From assembly GCA_023435895.1 (NCBI GenBank), contig JAEZLH010000023.1, forward strand, positions 1-64,000: a stretch of 64,000 bases of DNA. The letters are read 5' to 3'. This stretch comes from Bacillota bacterium. GTDB taxonomy: Bacteria > Bacillota > Clostridia > Lachnospirales > Lachnospiraceae. The position numbers and the translations under genes are program-made. Under the pieces are notes generated by a model, which had not been told where the DNA came from, ran no database searches, and saw only the letters and a list, made by a program, of their open reading frames with translations. Of this stretch, positions 63,242 through 64,000 are shown piece by piece (the first letter of the stretch is position 1; the number at the start of each line of letters is the position of its first letter).

Positions 63242-63270
63242 AGGGGATGCCAGTTGGTATCCTCTTTTTA
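63242..63270. terminator. Terminator, copy 2 of duplicated 27-bp sequence
   Basis: Same 27 bp as at 60163-60189, here followed by an extra T. It lies between the hypothetical gene at 62674 (+) and the small minus-strand frame ending at 63268, so it could serve both. Confidence 0.8.
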
Positions 63271-63612
63271 TTTGGCAGAATGATACGGAACCTTAAAGGA
63301 TTTGCTATAGCAACTATCAAGAATCATTCTTCGTTTAAGAACATAACGGTCATGACCGTAAATTGTATCTATGGCTTGTTTAACATTACGACAGTAACTG
63401 CGGTGCAAATGATAATGAACGTCGCTTATATGATGCTTGTGATATAACATTACTTTCATACCTTGATTGTAGAAAACTTTTCTTATAATCCAGCAATGTT
63501 CCGTATTTACAGACAATAGTTCGCAATAATCTTCATACGAGCGTAGAATATTAAAATATGAGCTGGCAAACAATCTTTTATCTGGAATTGTAAATATTGA
63601 AATCACCTCCAC
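63268..63612 (-). CDS. Possible small gene or gene with damaged start
   Basis: About 108 codons on the minus strand. The peptide (SYEDYCELLSVNTEHCWIIRK, YHLHRSYC, IYGHDRYVLKR) looks protein-like and Tyr/His-rich but matches nothing I can name. A perfect Shine-Dalgarno GGAGGTGAT (63602-63610) points at an ATA codon 8 nt downstream, at about 63595-63597, not at ATG/GTG/TTG. The start may have mutated from ATG, or GTG codons overlapping the site (63610-63612 or 63604-63606) may be used poorly. Treat as a possible pseudogene. Confidence 0.4.
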   Translation of the reverse strand: MEVISIFTIPDKRLFASSYFNILRSYEDYCELLSVNTEHCWIIRKVFYNQGMKVMLYHKHHISDVHYHLHRSYCRNVKQAIDTIYGHDRYVLKRRMILDSCYSKSFKVPYHSAK

Positions 63613-64000
63613 ATGTTTTTAGAAGTAGAATAATATAGTCGATTATTAATGTAAATGGATGAAATTAAACTTCGTGAAATATCTATAAGTTTTAATAGAT
63701 TAATATACAAAATGCTCATAAGGGACATCCGTTCATTGTTATATCTTTCAAAGCACATATGTCAGTTGGAAAAATATAAAATTATGTGGGTTAAAGTGAG
63801 TTAAAGTGGGTTAAAGTGAGATGTTTTCTTAGGCTATGTAATCTTCAAATTAACAAAAGAAGGTTAAAGTGAGTTAAAGTGAGTCATAGTGAGTTAAAGT
63901 AGGTTGTTTTTTATACTAAGTAATCCTATAGTTTTAATCGATTAAATACATTGATTGTATGTAATATCGATGTAAAGTATAATATAAGAAAAGTTTGCTA
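63613..64000. other. AT-rich island end with repeats
   Basis: No gene seen in the last 390 bp. It contains two clusters of a 10-bp direct repeat (63790-63820 and 63864-63903) and similar T/A-rich blocks before and after them (near 63688 and 63930). The later block contains the perfect palindrome TTTAATCGATTAAA at 63933-63946. Confidence 0.6.
63790..63903 (+). repeat. Two clusters of 10-bp iteron-like repeats
   Basis: TTAAAGTGAG or one-base variants in exact 10-bp register: three copies at 63791-63820 and four at 63864-63903 (third copy TCATAGTGAG, fourth TTAAAGTAGG). The spacing of about one helical turn puts every unit on one DNA face, the pattern of replication iterons or cooperative protein-binding arrays. 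Confidence 0.8.

Noticed and set aside
63790..63903. CRISPR array
   Set aside because: The repeats are only 10 bp, contiguous and without unique spacers; no cas genes are present.

Overview
The window is an AT-rich chromosomal segment of a spore-forming, low-GC Firmicute, most likely a Lachnospiraceae (Clostridium cluster XIVa) relative of Lachnoclostridium phytofermentans. Evidence: an alpha/beta-type small acid-soluble spore protein, a tandem pair of Csp-like subtilases, a near-textbook clostridial cellobiose phosphorylase, Gram-positive family members (LTA synthase, DedA, LiaF-like, DUF4364, DUF1385, DUF6145-like), strong GGAGG ribosome binding sites and consensus sigma-A promoters. The genus is an inference; no rRNA is present.

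Layout. 1-580: the end of a tRNA array (Asp, Val, Leu, Arg). 900-7000: small accessory proteins (HAAS/DUF1700, a Ser/Asn-rich repeat protein, rhodanese), a THUMP RNA methyltransferase, an alpha/beta hydrolase, and the rdgB-yfcE pair. 7064-8053: a second tRNA array (Pro, Gly, Arg, His, Gln, Lys, Leu) with a perfect-consensus promoter, a foldable leader and a terminator. 8270-16475: membrane and surface-type proteins, a Pro-rich/Cys-rich choice-of-anchor A protein, a DJ-1-like protein, a Na+/amino acid symporter and the SASP. 16723-22679: glmM, then tig-clpP-clpX-engB (protein folding and quality control; lon is absent between clpX and engB). 22693-25371: a minus-strand set (malic enzyme, radical SAM, DUF4364). 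25687-32276: rho, rpmE, DUF1385, prmC, prfA and an rRNA/tRNA methyltransferase, i.e. translation and transcription termination. 32775-41253: NfeD, LTA synthase, patatin, argF, DUF6145-like, coaX, dusB, asd. 41414-48920: a membrane-anchored unknown, cellobiose phosphorylase, a CPBP protease, an ECF S component, then infC-rpmI-rplT with attenuator leader and AUU start. 49235-58679: two Csp-like proteases, LiaF-like/DUF4097, a D,D-carboxypeptidase, CPBP, YbjQ and a CDF transporter.

58912-64000 is an accessory island. It starts at a solitary tRNA-Gln(CUG) with its own promoter, followed at once by a tyrosine integrase. Next come four unrecognised small genes, the wreck of a second tyrosine recombinase, another unrecognised gene, a duplicated 27-bp terminator and, at the window edge, two clusters of a 10-bp iteron-like repeat. 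The far boundary of the island is not in the window.

The least explained structures are: (a) seven consecutive short GGAGG/CCUCC hairpins between glmM and tig; (b) the unknown genes and 10-bp repeat clusters of the tRNA-Gln island; (c) the choice-of-anchor A protein with no visible signal peptide; (d) a foldable 80-nt leader on the second tRNA operon. Promoters, terminators and RNA folds were read by eye, not computed. Functions come from remembered family motifs, not from database searches.
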